This document shows, in pieces, positions 29,701 to 40,160 of a stretch of DNA of 64,000 nucleotides. A program made the translations under genes and the position numbers. The first letter of the stretch is position 1. Every line of letters begins with the position of its first letter. The notes under the pieces are model-generated. The model saw nothing but the letters and a program-made list of their open reading frames with translations, made no database searches and was not told the DNA's origin. The stretch comes from Lichenostomus cassidix (Eukaryota > Chordata > Aves > Passeriformes > Meliphagidae), in NCBI GenBank assembly GCA_008360975.2, contig CM039196.1:9962263-10026262 (forward strand), written 5' to 3'.

Positions 29701-32700
29701 CTACTTCAGTGAGGTACATGTGTCTGTTGTGCTTTAGATGTTTTGTAATTTTACCCCTTCATCTGCAGGTACTGCTTTTCTCTGAGTCCCTGGTTCCTAC
29801 AGTGAGAAAAGCACTGTGTGACCCCCTGGAAGAAGTTCGAGAGGCTGCAGCCAAAACATTTGAACAGCTGCACTCAACAATTGGCCATCAGGCTCTTGAA
29901 GACATCCTGCCCTTCTTGCTGAAGCAGCTGGTGAGCATTGCTCAGCATTAGTCAACAATCTGATTAATGATGTTGTGGGACAAGTTTTGAATAATTAACT
30001 TAAAGGAGAAGAAGGGTTGTAGTGGCAGACCTTCCAGGGAATGGCAGCAATATTTTGTCTCCTCTTGGAGTCATCCTAGCCGTTGGTAGGGAAGATCTTG
30101 TGGCTAAAGCCTAGACCTAAGAATTACTACAGCTGGCTCTGCTATGGAATTGCCATCATCACCTGCTTAAATTGCTTGGCCACCGTGTCTGAAATGGAAG
30201 ATCTTTCTGATGTGACAGAAGAGCTTGGTCTGGGTTGTGCTAGGTACTATGAGAGCATTTTTACAAGAAAGACTTGATTTGTTTCTATGATCACATGGAA
30301 AATTGTCCCTTGAAACAGAGCTTAGCTTGGTGTGTTACAGATCATTTCTCAGGTTTGTCTCTTTCTCTTTCCCTGTAGGATAATGAAGAGACAGCTGACT
30401 TTGCTGTGGATGGTCTCAAACAAGTTATGGCTGTCAAGAGCCGTGTGGTGCTGCCTTACTTGGTGCCAAAGGTACAATGAGAAACAAATTTTAAACTTCA
30501 TAGCTATGCTGTTTCCTCTGCTTGCTGCCAGTTTTCTTTGGACCAGTATGGCAAAAAGGAGAGGATAGTTTGAAATTTTCTTCTGATTTTGTGCTCAAAA
30601 TATCGTCATTTGGGTTGTGATGCATAAATATTTCACATTGTAGAGGAATTGAGATTCCTTCTGAAAAAAAATTATGCTTGTCTCATAACATCTTTTGGTG
30701 TTATTTTTTTATTTTTGCAGCTGACTACCCCCCCAGTGAACACCCGGGTGCTGGCTTTCCTCTCCTCGGTGGCAGGGGACGCTCTGACACGGCACTTGAG
30801 TGTTATCCTGCCTGCCATGATGTCTGCACTCAAAGAGAAGCTGGGCACCAGTGAAGAGCAATTGGCAAGTAGCACAGCTCAGCTCTTTGTTGTGACAGGT
30901 TGCCTGAAGATAGTGCACCAGGTTTACTTCCAAGCCCAGAATCTGTGTTCTCTAGATTCACAGATTGCATGTTTAATTCAGTCCATTAGATTCTCCAGGA
31001 TGAGTCTTTTTGCCTGGTGGCATATTGTGAGTCAAAAAACGTATGCTTTCCAAATCTATTTGTATCCATTTAAAAGTCTCCTTGGCCTGCTACAAGATAC
31101 AATTCTCAGTTTACTTATTCCTGGAGAACTGCCAGAGAGTCTAGTTAACTTTGTATTTATTCTTGGTGTAGAAGACTGAAAGATTAAAGGGCTGCAGGGA
31201 GGAAATCTCCTATTTTGCATGCTGCACTCCTCCTGCACTGCTTTCCAAAACATCTGGTGTTTGGACTCCAGAGAACATCCTGGAGTTGTGACTGTTGGAC
31301 AGACACGTACATAATCAGTTGGTGAACTGGGAATGAGTGACAGAGACCTGTTGTCTGTCTGCTGTGGATGCCCATTAGATCAGCTTCTAGCCCCAAGTCT
31401 GCGTGGAGATCTCTAATGTACCCACAGATGTGTTTGTAATTAGTGCTGTGACGCACAGCATTAAACTACCTAAATCAGAAGAATGTTATCTGACAAGACT
31501 CACAGTCTCTTATGGGTGAGTAAGATGGGGGAGACTGAGCTACTCTAATTTTTGTAAATTAGCCCTCCTGCAGCGGCTGCAGCAATCAGTTCAGCAGAGT
31601 TTGGTCACTTGTTAAATTTTAAGAACTGGTCATACCTGTGTCTGCACCAGGACTGAGTCAAGCCTTTAATGGTGATGTGACTAGCTCTTTAATGAGAAAC
31701 AATTAGCAGGTGGATATTTATCTAGAGATAAGGCTGGGGATAACATGGAGAAACCTGGGGCTAAATTTGGCTCTGTTCTGTTTGAGAGCTAATGTAGAGT
31801 TAATTTGGACTCTTCAGGAGATGGCAAACTGCCAGTCTGTGATCCTGTCTGTGGAAGATGATGTTGGACAAAGAATTATAACTGAAGATTTGCTAGAAGC
31901 TACCCGCAGCCCTGAGCTGGGCATGAGACAGGCAGCAGCTGTCATGCTGAATATCTACTGCTCCAAGACAAAAGCAGACTACACTGGTCATCTCAGGAGC
32001 CTGGTTTCAGGCTTGATTCGCCTCTTCAATGACACCAACCCTGTAGTTCTGAATGAAAGCTGGGATGCACTTAATTCCATCACCAAGGTGAGAGGCAGCT
32101 TAAAAAGGTTACAGGGCTCATGCCTGGCCTGAGAAGACTTCATAAAAGGTATCTGAATGTCATGTTGCCTGATCTTTGTTTTACCCCTCTCTCCTGCAGA
32201 AATTAGATGCTGGGAACCAGCTTGCTCTCATTGAGGACCTGCACAGGGATATCCGGATTGTAGGGAATGAGGCTAAGGGCGAGCATGTGCCAGGATTCTG
32301 TATTCCTAAGAAGGTAAAGGATCAGAATGAGCATGGCTTCATCACAGACACAATACCCCACCTTTGGGGAGAGCTGACTGATATTGCAGCTATTAGAAAC
32401 AGTGACTATTTGGGCATTCCAAACCTGTACACTGGAGGACTTTTTGTAGGTTAGAGCTCTTGAGTTACCCTACAGAAGACCCCTCTTGCAGTGAGGTCTC
32501 TGACAATTCTGTCATGCATGTAAGTTATGGGTGCTGGCTGCTTTTTGTGGGGGAGTAACACTGGACTTCTGTGCCAAATTTCTCTGGTTTAAAAATTCCC
32601 TGAGCCGCCACCACTTTTCTCATAGCAACTGGCTTAGTAAGGCGGAGAGGCATGAAATCAAACCAAATAAAAGTAGCTCTGTCAACGTGGAATCAGGCAG

Positions 32701-35700
32701 CTGAAGGTCAACAGGAAATTGAGAGAAACTATCCAAGTTTTTGCATCTGGTGTATAATAGGAGCAAAAATAAGATACATATTTCTTGTATTTTAGCTTCT
32801 AAGCTTTCTTATCCAATTTTCTTGACAGGGAGTGACTTCCATACTTGTGGTGCTGCGGGAAGGTGTTTTAACTGGTAATCCAGAACAGAAGGAGGAGGCA
32901 GCAAAGGCCTTAGGGCTGGTTATTAAGCTGACTTCTGCTGAAGCTCTTAAACCATCAGTGGTGAGCATCACTGGGCCACTCATTCGAATCTTGGGAGATC
33001 GGTTCAGCTGGAATGTCAAGGTGGCTCTGCTTGAAACTTTAAGCCTTCTTCTAGCTAAGGTAAGATTTAAAGTGTTGGACTGTGGTTTGTGAACATTTTC
33101 CATGGCAACCTTCAGAAATATCTGTTGCTGTTCATGTAAATACAGCTGGGATGCCTGCTGCTGTGGATTTGATATTTAGGAAGAGCACTGTAACTGGATT
33201 GCATTCTTCCAGCAGCTTCTGGCCAAGAAAAAAAGCCCCCAGTGCTGAATCACGGGGTTTCTTAGAAATACTTCTAAATGCTGATCCCACTTTCAAGTGA
33301 TTTAATTACATGGTGGGTTTTATCTCTCCTGTAGCCACGATTTTTATGTGTTGTTAAGTGCAAAGATCTTATGTATCTTTGAATTGAGCTGAGTTTTTAT
33401 TCAGTGCTCTGTGTACAAAAAACTGTTCATGATAGTGTAAAATTTCTCAGTGCTATGCTTGTATTTCAATATGCAGAAAATATGATTAGATTTGAAAAGG
33501 TTAAAGGTTTTGTGTTAAATTATTGTTTCATGTTTTTCCTATTTGAGTAGCACTTTAGATCTAATGAGGGCTCTCTGCTAACAAACTGCTATAGAAGAGG
33601 TCATGTTGTTTCCAGGCTTTAATCTCTAGCTGCTCTTTAATTCTTGACCTCACCACTTTCCCTTCTTCCATCTCTGGTATAGGTTGAGATTGCCCTGAAA
33701 CCATTTTTGCCCCAGTTGCAAACAACCTTCACCAAAGCTCTGCAAGACTCAAACCGTGCTGTTCGCCTTAAAGCTGCCGATGCTCTTGGGAAACTCATTG
33801 TCATCCATGTCAAAGTGGATCCTCTCTTCACGGAGCTCCTGAATGGAATTCGTTCCAGCGATGACTCTGCCATCAGGTAAGCTGCAGCTGACAGCTCAGA
33901 GCTTCCTGCTTGCTAAGGATGAAAGAAAGAGCTGGGATGAATGAACAAAACCCCCAAATAGAGTAAGATGTATGAAATAATGAAAGCAATTGACTGTAAA
34001 CCAAGAATGTGGATGATGGGACCTTTCTGGGTTGGAAGCTGAGCTGTGAGGGTATTTGGGAGAAACAGTGCTTGGGGTCTGCGCAGTTCTCTCCTGCACA
34101 CCCCCAAAGAGCCCACTTTCAGATAGAAGACACTATTGACTGTCAATCTGACCTGATTGCATGCAGCTGTTCTTGTATCCTAAGGGCACAGATCCCTAAG
34201 ATACAAACTTTTTGACTTGAGAATTTTATAAATGTTTAAATGGTCAGAAAATACCTGTGTTAGACAGAAACATGGAAGTACTGTGTAGGATTTTCAGCAT
34301 TGCAGAGAGTTTCCAGCATTGCAGAGAGAGGATCACTCTCCCAAACTGTAAGGCATATCAGTATAATTGCTGTGCAAGGATCTACTACAGGTATCCAGAG
34401 CAAAATTTCTCCTGGAGGGTGGGGGAGAGACAGTGTCTGACAGTATCTTGTGATCACTTCCAGGGACACGATGCTGCAAGCGCTGCGCTTTGTCACACGA
34501 GGAGCTGGTGCAAAAGTAGATGCTGCAATTAGGAAGAATATCAGCACAGTCCTGCTGGGGATGCTGGGACATGATGAGGTACTGCTTCAGCTAGCTGCAA
34601 AGGACCCCTGCTGCAGACAGTCTTGTTCTTACATTTAAAATCTGAACTTTCTAACAGAATTACTTCTAAAATAACTTCTGTGAAAATTACTAATGATGTA
34701 GTCAAGGGGAAAGAATTGGAAATCCCTGCCCAGTTCCTGGTAACTCTGAAAATCCTGCAGTTTAATGTTTCCTTGGTAACTGCATATGTGGGTTTGACCT
34801 GCAGCTCCTCAGTAACAGGTTTGAGGCAGCTCTGCTGTCAGGATTTGTTTTTTATCTTGGAGAAAACCTGCAGTACCTTTGCTGTATGCATGGATGGGTG
34901 TTTGTAGCCTCTCAGGTGAGGTTTATTGTTCAGTGTGAGAAATTTTTCAGATAATAGCAAATTTTTCTCCATCGAGTAAGAAGCTCTCAAAGTTTAATAT
35001 AGGGTCTTCTGTATATGGCAGATAGCAACAGTAACATGAGTGAGATTAAAATGAATCATCTAATAATTTCTTTTTTATGTCAGTCTCTGCAACAGACATG
35101 CAACTGGTGACGTTCTAGAAGTAGAAAAATCGAAACATTCTCACTGGGTTGTAAATTTTGCGAAGGAGAGGATAGTAATGGGCTGGTCACATAAGGAAGC
35201 CAAAATACCAAAAGCTGGGAGTGTTAAAGGAAACTAATAAGAGTTTTTCACAAAGATCAGCTCATCCAGAGATGGCTAGAAATAACACTTACAGTAAATT
35301 AATCTAAACTAAACTCTTATGAACTCATCTTTTAGAACACTGACTTTCATCTTTGACTTTTCAATTTAACAAATCAAAACTTAGATTTGTAATTCTTCAG
35401 TCTCTGCTGGCTTTTTTGACCGTAGATTTGGCTTTAAGTTCCATTATGTACAAGAAACTGTATGAACTGACAGAAATCTACAGGGAGTAGGAGTGAAATA
35501 CTACTATTTATTTTCTCCTCCTCTTTATTTCCTGTCATCTTCTGACACTTGTTTTTCTTGCTGCCTGTCTCTGGGGTGTGTTGAGCTGAAGCCATGTTCT
35601 CTGTTCTCCCATTCCCTGTCAGGATGCCACCCGCATGGCCTCAGCTGGCTGCCTGGCAGAGCTGTGCGCCTTTCTGTCCGATGAGGAGCTCAGCACTGTT

Positions 35701-38700
35701 CTCCACCAGCACTTACTGGGTAGGTGAAGGTGTTTACAGGACTGGAACAGATTCTGAAAGCAGGCAAGATTCCTTCTCAGCCACTGGTTCAGGCTGACTT
35801 TGGGACTGAATCTCTGCTGTGTATTTTCTTGTGCTTTTCTTTGCTGATGGCTCGTAATTCATGCATGCTGGTGCACAAGGAGCACAGGTAACTGGTTGTC
35901 AGGTGGGGTTATCCAGGCATTTTTTCCCCCTGGATTTGTTACCAGACAACTTGATAAAAATATCAGCATGGCTGACTAATTGCTGGTGCTGACACAGGGA
36001 CAGTTGGACCTGACAGGATGTTCAGGCAGGGTGCCATCCCACCTTTTGGGATGGCACTGTGATCTTGGGTTGGCGGATGCTAATTGCAGACTACATTTCA
36101 TGGCCTGACATGCTTTTGGAGAATTTACTAATTTGCCTCTAAGTTAGAAAAAAACGTGTATTTTATAGGACCCCAGTGTTTGAGAATGTTATGGATTACT
36201 CTCCCCTGTGGGATTAAAAAGGGAGTCTGTTGGCTGGTCAAGTTACAGATGACTTTTAAAATTTTATTAGAGGGTCAAAGCCTGTCTGATTTTGAAACCA
36301 TTAGAAGTATCTGAGTTGAACAAGAGTGTCCCTTGTTTGTATCTGCTTCCCTGCCTGCCCAGGTGGTGTTCCTGTCTGAAAAAGATGGTGCATTTTAGCT
36401 CTGTCTGTATGTCTTTTTGTGAGAAATGGAGGAAGCAAGTCATTGCTTTAGATGCTGCTCGTTATTTCATGTTATGGCAGTGAATTGCCAAGCTGCCAAA
36501 AGCTTCCTCAGATGAAGAGGGCTGGATAGCAGGAGACCTGCCATTGTTCTGTTCTCTCCTCTGCAGCAGACATCTCTGGCATTGACTGGATGGTGAGGCA
36601 TGGCCGGAGCCTGGCTCTCTCTGTGGCTGTGAATGTGGCTCCTGGCAGACTGTGTTCCCCAAAATACTACAACAGTGTCCAGGAGATGATCCTCAGCAAT
36701 GCCACGGCTGACAGGGTGAGTCCTGCCCCAGAGTGGTTGAGTGCTGTTGCAAGCGCTTGTTGGGAGCAGTTTTGAAAGGTGTGTGAGCAGCTTCCTGTGT
36801 TACTGAACAGGACAAAAACCCCCAGGTGCCATCTGAAGGTTCTCCCTTGCCTAGATGCAGCTTTTATGCTGAAATTACACAACTGTTCTGGTTCTTTGAG
36901 TTCTGATCTCAGGGGAGATGAAGATTAAATAATCTTTAACTGCAGAGTAGCTTTCATTTGGAGTAAATTACACTCCTGTTTCCCTAGAGAGCTCTCATTC
37001 ACAGGCCAGGTTTACAAGAAGTGGAAATTACTCATTTTAGGAGGAAGATTTTAAATCTGGGGTTTAATGAGTAGTTTGGGGTAAGGATCTTGGGGAGTTA
37101 GTGGGGCTTGCTGCCCTATTCCATCTGGCTCATGGTTGCATTGGGATTTTTTCATCAATTACCTAGTAACATTAACCCAATGTTTCCCTGCTTTGATGCT
37201 GCTATTGTTTTGAAAGATGGGTTTAGCCTTTCACAAAAGCTGACAGACCATGGGTTTGGTTATAAAGGCTGTTGAATTCTGCTGTTTTAATACCAATTCT
37301 TGTCTTTGTGTTGAAGATCCCCATTGCAGTTAGTGGCATCAGAGGGATGGGCTTTCTCATGAAATACCACATGGAAGGGGGAGGCAACCTGCCTCCCAAA
37401 CTTTCCAGCCTCTTTATTAAGGTAAGAATTTTTATGATAACTACCTGGTGATGTTCTCATGTGATCTGAACCTCTGTTTGAGAGAACTCATGGGTGGCTC
37501 TATCAAATCCTGGAAAATCTAGATATTACTTTTTGAGGCAGAGTGCAGATAGAATCACTGTATCAGCCTGCTTTGAAGCTGTGAATACAATACTGCCATC
37601 CCTGCTCTAACACGGAGATTTGCTTTTGAGCTTTCTGTGCTGATCCCCAGGTCTGGTTCTTATACATGCATTTTTCCTTTGCAGTAGCAAACAGCTGGCA
37701 GAGAGGCAGAGAAGAGTGGGGGGAAACTGTGAGGTTTTTAAGGTTGCTAAAGGTCAAATGGCTTTTGTTAGAAATGCATCAAATACCAAAACTCGCCTTA
37801 CCGGAGAGCATTAAAGTTAGCGTCTTTTTCAGTTCGTATCTATTTAAATATTTTTCTTCAAAATTCCTTTATTGGTTCTGTTTCTTTCAGTGTGTGGCTG
37901 GGTTTTTTTGGTTTGTTTAGTTGTCTGCCCTCCCTGAACCCCACCCACACCATCAAGTGTCCCTCTTGGTAGACAAGGGCAGATAGAGAGGAGTGATGCT
38001 GGAGCATGTTACATTTTCAGATTTTATATTTCTTTGCAATTTACTTGAAAAATTACCGAACATGCAAGTTGACACAATGCAGACCAACATTCTTCAAAGC
38101 AGACTTTTTGATTGAAATCCTACTTTTCTATATTAATATCATAGTATTGTGTTAAAGTAGAAAATATTGCATTTGCCACAAAACGTTTATCACCATATTA
38201 ATGCACTTGACATTCAGTTATTAGCTTTCATGTTTTAAAAGGGTTAAGATAAAAATACACAAACCTCTAATTTTTTTTAATGTGAAGTCTACTGTTGAAA
38301 TGCACCCTATATTCCAACCAGAGACTGACTTGGCTGTTGTTGCTGAGTGAATGTATTGTAGAGGTGCTGACGCTATCAGCTTTTCTGCACTTAGTGGTCA
38401 TTGTCATTTCCTGAGACAGTTGAGATGAACATGTGACACTGTCATCAACCACATATTTAGAAATTTTCTATTGAAAAGTTGTCTTGTTTTCAAGGTCTGA
38501 TAATCTCTTACACAGTTTAGTCAGACTTATTTGGTAACAAGTGTGTCTCTTGTGTACCTGTGAGTTGAAAACTGCTTTTCTTAGCACAGTTCCAAATACT
38601 TAAACTAGAAAAAATTTTAACAGCTGCTTTCAAAATATGTCCTTGGTATATCTGAATGTAAGTGTATCTTTATCTCCTTCAGTGTCTTCAGAACTCATCC

Positions 38701-39566
38701 AGTGACATAAAGTTAGTTGCAGAGAAGATGATTTGGTGGGCAAATAAAAGCCATCTTCCCCCATTGGATCCTCAGACAATTAAACCAATTCTCAAAGCAC
38801 TTCTGGATAACACAAAAGACAAAAACACCAGTGTAAGAGCCTACAGTGACCAGGCTATTGTCAACCTTCTGAAGATGAGAGCGGGTGAAGAAGTGCTTGA
38901 GGTATGAAACACAAAAAAATGTAATTGTTGCTAGCAAGGCTGTGTCACCTTGTTCTGCTTTTGTCTGTGTGGTGCCTGCAGCCTCAGAATGTGCTGGAAG
39001 TCTCTTATGAAATAGATGAAATGGGACATTCCCATTTTCATTTAGGCCTTCAGTATTCTCATGCTAAGCCCTGAAGAAATCAGCGACACCTGTACTGTAC
39101 AACCTTACAATGCAGCATTAATAGAATCAAGGCATTTAATGTACCCTCTTTAAGCCCTGCCTGTACTGGAGTTCCCTCAGCTGGCATTGATAATTTATTG
39201 CTTTGGTCATTTGTATGATCAGTGGTGTTAGGGAGTATTTAGGCTGGATTACTACATGCATCCATTGCCAGACCAGTTTCCTAAGTCCTGCTTTTGGATA
39301 GTTCCCATGTCTGGAACTGTGAAACCAGATAAGACTTTTGCTGCATTTGAAAGGTTTGACTTACAGCATGTAAGGCACTTACTCTGATTTTGCGTGGTGT
39401 GTCATAAGGAGTTGTAATCGGTTCTGTCTCCCTTCCACAGTCGGTTTCCAAGATTCTGGATGCTGCCAGCCTGGAGCTTCTGAATGAAAGCTGCAGGAGG
39501 TCCCTGCGGAAGCTGGCTGGGCAGGCTGACTCCGAGGAACAGATTGATGACACTATCCTGACGTGA
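2063..39566 (+). CDS. GCN1: GCN1, activator of the eIF2-alpha kinase GCN2
   Basis: GCN1 is a giant HEAT-repeat protein that binds stalled or collided ribosomes and recruits GCN2 through its RWD domain, so that GCN2 phosphorylates eIF2-alpha in the integrated stress response. I resolved 58 coding exons; lengths sum to 8,013 nt, giving 2,670 aa plus stop with phase kept at every junction. The human protein as I recall it is 2,671 aa with 58 exons. The start is MAADTQ at 2063-2080, in good initiation context within a CpG island; the end is DDTILT and TGA at 39564-39566. All introns are GT-AG except the one after exon 48, which has a GC donor. Intron sizes range from 81 bp to 2.46 kb. Exon coordinates and domains are given in the block entries that follow. 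Nothing suggests a frameshift or loss of function. Confidence 0.97.
2617..2628 (+). other. GCN1: Two back-to-back AATAAA hexamers in GCN1 intron 1
   Basis: Hexamers lie at 2617-2622 and 2623-2628, about 550 bp after the exon 1 donor and just past the CpG island. They sit on the sense strand and could act as a premature intronic poly(A) site unless suppressed, as U1 snRNP usually does. Whether they are used is unknown, and chance occurrence in AT-rich sequence is possible. Confidence 0.35.
7181..7240 (+). repeat. GGA/GAA purine-rich microsatellite
   Basis: An imperfect GGA triplet repeat of about 60 bp lies in GCN1 intron 7, ending roughly 60 bp before the exon 8 acceptor. It is almost pure purine on the plus strand. 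Such tracts can vary in length, form triplex-type structures, and act as purine-rich splicing enhancers; none of this can be shown from sequence alone. Confidence 0.8.
9103..13667 (+). CDS. GCN1: GCN1 exons 13-20, residues 365-721 (HEAT repeats)
   Basis: Exons: 9103-9201, 9476-9649, 10561-10713, 11466-11558, 12187-12262, 12436-12595, 13240-13429, 13543-13667. The translation includes [20 protein letters not shown] (exon 14), [19 protein letters not shown] (exon 14), [20 protein letters not shown] (exon 18) and [19 protein letters not shown] (exon 19), all characteristic of vertebrate GCN1. The exon 17/18 junction splits a Gln codon (CA plus G) in a Gln-Gln pair. Introns 15 and 18 (752 and 644 bp) show no repeat I recognise. 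Divergence from the recalled human protein is highest around residues 500-540 and 660-690, as is usual for this middle part. Confidence 0.92.
14000..16006 (+). CDS. GCN1: GCN1 exons 21-25, residues 722-968 (charged helical segment)
   Basis: Exons: 14000-14178, 14343-14436, 14911-15024, 15209-15407, 15851-16006. Residues about 785-860 are strongly charged and helical: [13 protein letters not shown] runs into [20 protein letters not shown] and then [18 protein letters not shown]. This Lys/Glu-rich helix, often predicted as coiled coil, breaks the HEAT pattern and is a clear GCN1 landmark. Exon 23 is exactly 38 codons in phase 0 and carries most of it. After it, HEAT repeats resume with [17 protein letters not shown] and [11 protein letters not shown]. 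The donor of exon 25 (gtatga) is followed by the longest GCN1 intron. Confidence 0.92.
16007..18465 (+). other. GCN1: GCN1 intron 25 (longest intron, 2.46 kb)
   Basis: This AT-rich intron separates exon 25 from exon 26. It contains a T-rich run with CTTTTT repeats at about 16537-16563 and one CR1 fragment at 18191-18262. No open frame, RNA gene or conserved-looking block is recognisable in the rest. Confidence 0.8.
18191..18262 (-). mobile_element. CR1 LINE 3' end fragment in GCN1 intron 25
   Basis: The sequence opens agaatcatagaatcatttag and continues with ccttcaagatcatcaagt, the typical complement of a CR1 3' end from a subfamily different from the copy at 518-808. Only about 70 bp can be recognised, so the insertion was heavily truncated or has decayed. 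It is antisense to GCN1, about 200 bp before the exon 26 acceptor. Confidence 0.8.
18466..23317 (+). CDS. GCN1: GCN1 exons 26-33, residues 969-1354 (HEAT repeats before the EF3-like region)
   Basis: Exons: 18466-18647, 18913-18993, 19458-19601, 20295-20422, 20604-20793, 21201-21271, 22011-22176, 23123-23317. Landmarks are [16 protein letters not shown] (exon 26), [15 protein letters not shown] (exon 29), [20 protein letters not shown] (exon 30), [15 protein letters not shown] (exon 31) and [20 protein letters not shown] (exon 32). The end of exon 26 ([11 protein letters not shown]) and exon 27 ([20 protein letters not shown]) are the least like human. Conservation rises sharply from exon 29 onward. 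Intron 28 (693 bp), intron 31 (739 bp) and intron 32 (946 bp) contain nothing recognisable beyond AT-rich sequence. Confidence 0.93.
23499..25804 (+). CDS. GCN1: GCN1 exons 34-38, residues 1355-1649 (eEF3-like region)
   Basis: Exons: 23499-23745, 24065-24186, 24497-24611, 25063-25242, 25584-25804. This section matches the part of GCN1 related to the HEAT domain of fungal elongation factor eEF3, which in yeast contributes to ribosome association. Landmarks are [77 protein letters not shown] and [20 protein letters not shown]. It is almost identical to the recalled human protein, so it is among the most constrained parts. The exon 36 acceptor reads ccttggag and is followed seven bases later by a second, better-looking CAG; homology shows that the first AG is the one that keeps the frame. 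Confidence 0.95.
26487..30864 (+). CDS. GCN1: GCN1 exons 39-48, residues 1650-2131 (conserved HEAT core)
   Basis: Exons: 26487-26555, 26687-26825, 26935-27131, 27473-27615, 28380-28497, 28661-28876, 29194-29358, 29769-29930, 30379-30471, 30721-30864. Typical stretches are [93 protein letters not shown] and [20 protein letters not shown]. Most exons from 44 to 48 are phase 0 and carry one or two HEAT units each. Exon 48 ends in ...EQL and is followed by gcaagt rather than a GT donor. The frame and the homologous continuation EMANCQ in exon 49 fix this boundary. Confidence 0.94.
30865..31817 (+). other. GCN1: GC-AG intron (GCN1 intron 48)
   Basis: The donor is gcaagt directly after the codon TTG at 30862-30864; the acceptor is cttcag ending at 31817. 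No GT donor nearby keeps the frame: reading on from 30865 gives a continuing open frame to 31179 without GCN1 homology. Apart from the T-to-C change at position +2, the donor agrees with the consensus at +3 to +6, the usual pattern in GC-AG introns. The rest of the intron holds nothing recognisable. Confidence 0.88.
31818..34578 (+). CDS. GCN1: GCN1 exons 49-53, residues 2132-2439 (GCN2 RWD-binding region)
   Basis: Exons: 31818-32087, 32200-32313, 32829-33059, 33683-33876, 34464-34578. By position this corresponds to the part of yeast Gcn1 (about residues 2052-2428) that binds the RWD domain of Gcn2 and, in competition, other RWD proteins such as IMPACT. Landmarks are [29 protein letters not shown] [14 protein letters not shown] in exon 50, [38 protein letters not shown] and [20 protein letters not shown]. 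The first residues of exon 49 ([18 protein letters not shown]) complete the junction with the GC-donor intron. The residue equivalent to the essential arginine of yeast Gcn1 cannot be assigned without an alignment. Confidence 0.94.
35623..39566 (+). CDS. GCN1: GCN1 exons 54-58, residues 2440-2670 (C-terminus)
   Basis: Exons: 35623-35719, 36567-36715, 37317-37421, 38683-38901, 39441-39566 with TGA at 39564-39566. Landmarks are [54 protein letters not shown] sequence in exon 56, [20 protein letters not shown] and [18 protein letters not shown]. Exon 55 begins at a tandem CAGCAG acceptor (36564-36569), which could remove one Ala codon. The exon 56 acceptor reads ttgaag, a weak form. Introns 53 (1,044 bp) and 56 (1,261 bp) are AT-rich and without recognisable content. 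Confidence 0.94.
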
Positions 39567-40160
39567 TAAAGCTCCCAAAGACCAGGAAACACTGAACCAA
39601 CCGCTGCATCAGCATTTCAACTCAAACACCTATTATAAATGTTTTCATTTTTGAAAATGTTAATTCTGATGGGATTTCATGAAAAGGACTCCCAGAGAGT
39701 ATTTTAGTATCAAATATACCAGAATAGCCTTAATTAGACCCACATTAGCTGAAAATTAAAAATTTGGTCCCCTTTTTGAAACAGATAATGCACAAGAGAC
39801 AGACATACTAACCAATACTGGTCAGATATGGCCAATTGTGAGATGTGGCTAGAGCACATCAGGCTTAAACTCTGGTGACAACTATTTCCTTTCCGGGGTC
39901 TGTGCAAAAACTCCAGTACCAGAAGTATTGTTGGTTTTTACACACACCCTGGGAGGCAGGAATAGAACTCGGTGAAAGTTCAGTTGTATTGTTTTTGTGT
40001 ACTGCTAACTTGCTGCTTGTGACGGTTCTGAAGACTGAAAATCCCTGTAAAACGGAGTATTTAAATAGCCTTAGGAATCACAGATGCGAAAGGGGGATTA
40101 AATGCAGTCTGTTTAGAGAAGGAACGTTTAATAAAGGCTCTGACTTTGATCCTTCTGCTG
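39567..40160 (+). terminator. GCN1: GCN1 3' UTR and poly(A) signal
   Basis: The 3' UTR follows the stop at 39564-39566. A canonical AATAAA lies at 40130-40135, followed by T-rich sequence at about 40140-40175, so the 3' UTR is probably about 590 nt. Further AATAAA hexamers downstream (near 41398 and 42242) leave room for a longer minor form. Confidence 0.7.

Noticed and set aside
30721..31179. GCN1 exon 48 extending to the stop at 31177 as an alternative end of the protein
   Set aside because: The residues after EQL at 30864 have no GCN1 homology, and exon 49 resumes exactly where the protein should, so a GC-AG intron is the better explanation.
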